From Cerioporus squamosus (Eukaryota > Basidiomycota > Agaricomycetes > Polyporales > Polyporaceae), in assembly GCA_022592435.1 (NCBI GenBank), contig JABYQS010000850.1, forward strand, positions 1 to 12,198: a DNA stretch of 12,198 nucleotides, in the 5' to 3' direction. The notes beneath the pieces are model-generated. The model worked only from the letters and a program-made list of their open reading frames with translations, did not search any database and was not told the DNA's origin. Positions 8,761-12,198 of the stretch are shown in pieces. The stretch's first letter is position 1. Each line of letters starts with the position of its first letter. Made by a program: the position numbers and the translations under genes.

Positions 8761-9180
8761 GGATTAGTGTGTATCACTGCACGCACAGTCAGATCTTGCA
8801 CATCTGCGGCAGCGGTAAAATATTGCATGGCATGTACATGTATTTAATTACCATTGACAAGTGTGACAGACAATACAATGCTTGACAGGCATTGACAAGC
8901 ATTACTAAGGAGACATTTGGTATTGTAATTTGCCACCTCACCATTGCAATGCATTGATGGACGATGCCAGACTCCAGTGGGTCAAGTAAGTAATTGCCTG
9001 GACAGTAAGGTATTTCATTGTCTGTCGACACCTTACATTGTTTGTCAGGATGTGTCGGCATACCCACAACCTCATGCCCACAGGACAATGTATTTCTGAC
9101 TAGATAAAGAGAGATGATTGATATTTATAATAGATAACATGACATTGATCATACAAATGGACATAAAAAACAGGTTCATA

Positions 9181-9204
9181 GCGCTCACATGTGCGCTCAC
9201 ATAT
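9181..9204. repeat. Dodecamer tandem repeat, 2 copies
   Basis: GCGCTCACATGT is followed directly by GCGCTCACATAT. The junction forms CACATGTG, a palindrome of E-box type. Confidence 0.7.
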
Positions 9205-9340
9205 GACTAGATGGGCATAGAACTATAGAAGGTGAGAGGATGCAGACGGGAGACAAGCGAGACGAGGACCGGCAGACATAAGAAGACCAGCAGACAATGC
9301 AAGGGGACCAGAAGACGACGCAAGGAGACCAGCAGACCAG

Positions 9341-9420
9341 TCATGATGCAAGGAGACCAGTCATGATGCAAGGAGACCAGTCATGATGCAAGGAGACCAG
9401 TCATGATGCAAGGAGACCAG
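9341..9420. repeat. Perfect 20-bp minisatellite, 4 copies
   Basis: The unit TCATGATGCAAGGAGACCAG occurs four times head to tail without mismatch, preceded by a partial unit (AGACCAG, 9334-9340). Degenerate GCAAGGAGACCAG-like pieces occur upstream from about 9285. Exact identity suggests recent expansion by slippage or unequal exchange. There are no spacers, so it is not a CRISPR array. Confidence 0.95.
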
Positions 9421-9524
9421 ATGCAGGCAAGAAGGCCGCCAGACGAGCGGGCAGGTGGATGAGACATGGAGGCTGGTGAGGACTCAGGAGGCAGCCAGAC
9501 AAGAGGCATGGAAACAGCAGACCA

Positions 9525-9581
9525 GACGGAAGCGAGCAGATAAGACGGAAGCGAACAGACGAGACAGAAGTGAATAGACGA
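9525..9581. repeat. Degenerate 19-bp tandem repeat, 3 copies
   Basis: Units at 9525-9543, 9544-9562 and 9563-9581 follow the pattern GACGGAAGCGAACAGACGA with one to four changes each. It lies 105 bases after the 20-bp minisatellite in the same purine-rich strand. Confidence 0.8.
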
Positions 9582-10354
9582 GAGACCAAGTTGAGCGAGA
9601 GACCGGGGAGGGGGGGGGCACGAAAGACTTGAAGACGAGCACAGGAGAACAGAAGACGGGCAGGAAGACGAATGAATAAGCGAGTAGACAATCCCACGCA
9701 CCGGTTGAGACAATGGTGATCGTGTTGCTGACGAGCTCCGGTGGGAGGTGCAATGGCTGCTAGTGGTTGGCCTCGAACCTGCACAAGTGGGTTGACGGAT
9801 TCGCCTCCCTAGGCAGACGATGACTCTGTTGAGAGGGGGAAGGATGCCACCTGGACACCTGGAAACCCAGGGAGTAGGCGGTGGTGACATGTAGAGAGCT
9901 GGTGGGCGAGCCACTGGGCAACCGGTCAGTCATGGGCGGCCTCCAACCTGTCCTGATCCAGTCCTGATAATTGCAGGTTGAGGTCTTGAGGGCCGACCAA
10001 CTCGAGACTCTTCGACCTTCAAGGCTGGGATGCGAGCGGAGTGGGCAGCGGGCTCAAGGGATGTGGTGGTTGAGAACAAGACAATGAGGTGCGGGCTCGA
10101 TAAGCCGTGATTGATGAGGATTGTTATGAGTCATCGGAGTCTGAATCTGATAGGAAGTTCCCGACTAAGTCGTGCATGCATTAATACTAGTATTTATATT
10201 GAAAAGCCACTGCAAATACATGGAAGACCACAACACGTCAAGGTGAACTCGTGAACATGTTGTTTTGTCCGTCAGCGCATTGCAATGTCTGTCAAAGACC
10301 TGCAAATGCTAGACTTGCCTGTTTAGTAATGCAATGGCCAACAGGCATTGCCGG

Positions 10355-11220
10355 GCACTGAATGCTTTCTGCGCCATGGCTGATGCACTGGGCGATACGC
10401 GGGCGACAGGGGAACAGAATTTGGGGGAGTAACCTATAGTATGCCCATTGACTGCCTATCACCTGGTTAATGACCTTTGACTCCCCTATCGACTACCTGT
10501 CGCCCGGTGCAGAATGCACCTTTGTGTGTAGTGTATACCATCTGAGACATGCCACTTCCCCTGGTCGCCCATCATTGCATGGCCTCCGGTGTTTGACAGA
10601 CTATATGCACTCCCAACTGAGGCTCCTGACTCTAGATTCTCAAGAACTCCTCCCCTTGCTTTAACAGAATATTGACTCACAATTATCGCACCGTTCTTGG
10701 ACATCTAGGTAAGATTTTGTATTGGATTTATCGTGCATTACGACTGTAGCTAATCTGTCTGCCGGACGGAAGTCTCGTCATTGCTGATCACATGACAATC
10801 ACCAACATGAAGTGATCCTCATTGCGGAAAGCGAGTGTTAGCGTTAATGCCGTTTACTATATGCGCTCTTACTGAGGCTATGTTCCGTCACCAAATCCCT
10901 CACCAATAACCGATACACGTCCAACACTGGGACTCAACTGGAATGCCTTGTACGCAATCACCTTCTGCGCAGACTGCTCCATGTGCACGACACTCATGCT
11001 GTCTGGTTGATTCCTCTACCACGCAGCTGCAAAAGCCATGTTATCCCACCATATCCGACTCATGAACGAGAAGCAGGCTTCCAAGTTCCTCCAGTTCCTT
11101 CAAGGGGATAACAAATGATGCTTCTAATATGTGCGGGACTTTCACCTGGATTCCTTTATGCTCAGTTTGCACACTCTGGATGCCTATCTATATAATCCGG
11201 ATCTGTACGCCCAAACAGTA
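10355..11220. other. Gene-poor stretch with a possible coding relic
   Basis: No intact gene is seen. In the plus frame from 10876 to 11118 a protein-like text can be read, with NWNALYAITFCADC in its first part and HHIRLMNEKQASKFLQFLQ in its second, interrupted by an in-frame TGA at 11008-11010. A second frame is also open over part of the same DNA. I recognise no family. It may be a decayed transposon gene or chance. Confidence 0.2.
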
Positions 11221-11221
11221 A

Positions 11222-11582
11222 GTGGCAAATGGTGGCAAGCCGGTGGCAAGGGCCATAGCTCCTCAACCGCTTGTCGGATCCTGGTGGCAAGGCTGAGAGA
11301 TCTGTAGGGATGCTTCTTGTCTACACAGTGCAACTGTTTCCATGGCGATCTGTGCAGAATCCACGGAGAAAATCCCTTGCCACCTTTGCCACTTGGTCAT
11401 TTTGCGGTATTTCCAGGTGGCAAAAGCCCGTAGCTCCTCACCTGCTTGTCGGATCCTGGTGGCAAGGCTGGGACATCTGTAGATATGCATTATGTCTACC
11501 CAGCGCATCTTGTTTCATGTCCATATGATAAGAATTGGCGGAGATATTCACTTGCCACCACCTGCCACCCTTGCCACCAGCC
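11222..11582. mobile_element. Element built of GTGGCAAG motifs with inverted ends and an internal duplication
   Basis: The left end has three spaced GTGGCAAR motifs (11222, 11233, 11244) and the right end has inverted TTGCCACC-type motifs (11551-11578). Inside, 11256-11324 and 11431-11499 are direct copies (60 of 69 positions identical), 175 bases apart, each with an internal GGTGGCAAGG and each closed by TTGCCAC motifs (11376-11391 and 11551-11578). This looks like a MITE-type element in which a unit with inverted ends was duplicated in tandem. It carries no coding sequence that I can support, and no target-site duplication was identified. Confidence 0.5.
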
Positions 11583-11590
11583 AGAAAATC

Positions 11591-11615
11591 CTCAGACTGA
11601 AGATTCCGCTTATGT
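11591..11615 (+). repeat. Direct repeat, copy 1
   Basis: It matches 11979-12003 at 21 of 25 positions, sharing the core GATTCCGCTTAT. It lies just after the GTGGCAAG element. Confidence 0.65.
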
Positions 11616-11720
11616 GTTAATTTAAGTGCTTATTCTGACTTAGTACCGGTGCATAGCCATAGACTCGGGCTTTCTGACGGTACCAGTCTTACTCGATAAT
11701 AGTTATTACTTACTGATCTA

Positions 11721-11904
11721 GAGGGAATATAAACTTGCCCAAATGCGGAAGGATGGGCTGGTTGCAACGAGTTTTGGGCGCTTTTTTTACCCGCTAAGCG
11801 CCCAAACCAAGGAGCCAGTTTGGGCGCTTTTTTATTACATAAGCACCCAACAGTGTCACTGCAAACAGACCACTTTCCGCATTTGGGTAAGTTTGTATTG
11901 GCCT
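11721..11904. mobile_element. 184-bp MITE with terminal inverted repeats, flanked by TA, with two tandem hairpins inside
   Basis: The arm 11731-11750, AAACTTGCCCAAATGCGGAA, matches the reverse complement of 11875-11894 at 19 of 20 positions. Ten weaker outer bases follow on each side, and then a TA lies at exactly symmetric places (11719-11720 and 11905-11906), which fits a TA target-site duplication as in Tc1/mariner and pogo-type elements. Inside, TTTGGGCGCTT (11773-11783) pairs with AAGCGCCCAAA (11796-11806); the same arm recurs at 11819-11829 and pairs less perfectly with 11841-11851. T runs of seven and six follow the arms. There is no coding capacity, so it would depend on a transposase made elsewhere. 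Confidence 0.65.
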
Positions 11905-11978
11905 TAGCTCGGTCAATAATGATCCGTTTCAAGTGAAAGTAGTATCATTAGAAAGGCCTTTGGTAAGCGCTCAAGATT

Positions 11979-12003
11979 CTCATACTGAGGATTCCGCTTA
12001 TAT
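11979..12003 (+). repeat. Direct repeat, copy 2, leading into a TATA-like site
   Basis: Partner of 11591-11615. It runs into TATATAATC at 11999, which also has a relative at 11189-11208 (17 of 20 positions shared with 11999-12018). Confidence 0.65.
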
Positions 12004-12031
12004 AATCTGGTACTGTACAGTACCAGATTAT
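12002..12031. promoter_or_regulatory. 30-bp perfect palindrome overlapping a TATA-like site
   Basis: The sequence centred between 12016 and 12017 reads the same on both strands over 30 bases; its half is ATAATCTGGTACTGT. It overlaps TATATAAT (11999-12006), 108 bases before the ATG at 12139. It could be an operator for a dimeric protein, a cruciform, or the remnant of two fused terminal repeats of a transposon. Confidence 0.75.
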
Positions 12032-12138
12032 CTAATGATAGGTGGCTGTGTGAATCAATTTTGCACCTTGGCCTTCTACCACCACCATCTAGCAACAACA
12101 CTCTTCCAACATCTCCAGATTCTTCCTAGCTCATCATC

Positions 12139-12198
12139 ATGGTTGCTTGCAAGCACTGCCAGAAGCCATACAAGGGATATGAAAGCTCACATCTCAGG
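12139..12198 (+). CDS. N-terminus of a zinc-finger-like protein, possibly a transposase (partial)
   Basis: The last 60 bases give 20 codons, MVACKHCQKPYKGYESSHLR, running off the window. Cys4, Cys7 and His18 have the C-x2-C then H spacing with which BED-type or C2H2-like fingers begin. Such fingers stand at the N-terminus of hAT-family and related transposases common in basidiomycete repeats. The start is preceded by a pyrimidine- and CAACA-rich leader with no other ATG nearby and has A at -1, G at +4. Upstream lie a TATA-like site (11999-12006) and a long palindrome. With only 20 residues the family cannot be fixed; a cellular zinc-finger protein is the alternative. Confidence 0.5.
   Translation, partial: MVACKHCQKPYKGYESSHLR

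Larger units (their letters stand above)
8852..10354. mobile_element. Candidate non-autonomous DNA transposon (about 1.5 kb)
   Basis: The two ends carry related inverted sequences. CAATGC, then GGCATTG, then GCATTACTAA on the left (8872-8908) matches the reverse complement of 10354-10323, with GCATTACTAA/TTAGTAATGC exact. Around both ends a motif close to CAATGCCTGTCAA recurs in both orientations (about 8866, 8882, 8994, 9018, 9035, 10275, 10340), as in subterminal repeats bound by some transposases. The interior is AT-richer at the left and minisatellite-rich in the middle, and holds no transposase. Clear target-site duplications were not found, so the exact limits are uncertain. Confidence 0.4.

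Noticed and set aside
8789..9088. 99-codon minus-strand frame
   Set aside because: It lies across the motif-rich end of the candidate transposon; the open frame is probably chance.
9341..9420. CRISPR-like array
   Set aside because: The 20-bp units are directly abutting with no spacers, and the host is a eukaryote.
9610..9618. Run of nine G
   Set aside because: A simple homopolymer, of no clear function and prone to sequencing error.
9381..9914. Minus-strand frames of 89-177 codons over the minisatellite region
   Set aside because: The translation is Leu/Ser/Pro-rich repeat text produced by the purine-rich tandem arrays, not a plausible protein.
11263..11528. Overlapping open frames on both strands in the GTGGCAAG element
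   Set aside because: They repeat because the DNA is duplicated (for example the same C-terminal words twice); no coding signal is seen.
1..12198. tRNA or rRNA genes
   Set aside because: No B-box GGTTCGAATCC-like sequence with a matching cloverleaf and no rRNA signature was seen on reading both strands.

Overview
The window looks like nuclear DNA of a basidiomycete fungus, most likely an Agaricomycete. The evidence is a C-rich, C-ending coding style, a 57-base intron with GT, a CTAAC branch site and AG, pyrimidine-rich leaders, and GC-rich gene space next to AT-richer, repeat-laden DNA. No tRNA, rRNA, CRISPR array or bacterial-type operon was seen. Only one complete gene can be called with confidence.

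Layout. 1-1617 is the left arm of a diverged inverted duplication; its right arm lies at about 7285-8560, and the arms face away from each other. 1618-2397 is a promoter and long pyrimidine-rich leader with a CArg-type box, a TATA-like site and two short upstream ORFs. 2398-3858 is a two-exon bHLH transcription factor gene of 467 residues. 3859-7284 holds no recognisable gene, only short tandem repeats, ACGCGT sites and a G-rich tract. After the right arm, composition shifts to AT-richer DNA. From about 8850 to 12060 the window is mobile or repeated DNA: a candidate 1.5 kb non-autonomous DNA element with two minisatellites inside, a gene-poor stretch with a possible coding relic, a 360 bp element made of GTGGCAAG motifs, and a 184 bp MITE flanked by TA that carries two tandem hairpins. 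At the right edge a 30 bp perfect palindrome with a TATA-like sequence lies upstream of the first 20 codons of a zinc-finger-like, possibly transposase-related, protein that runs off the window.

How it fits together. The bHLH gene is the functional anchor. The inverted duplication around it is old: it has many substitutions and indels, some not multiples of three, so it looks more like duplicated leader or noncoding DNA, or decayed genes, than two intact paralogues. It does keep an intron-like pair of splice signals in both copies. The right third is a transposon-rich flank, and its first repeated motifs begin within about 300 bases of where the duplication can no longer be followed.
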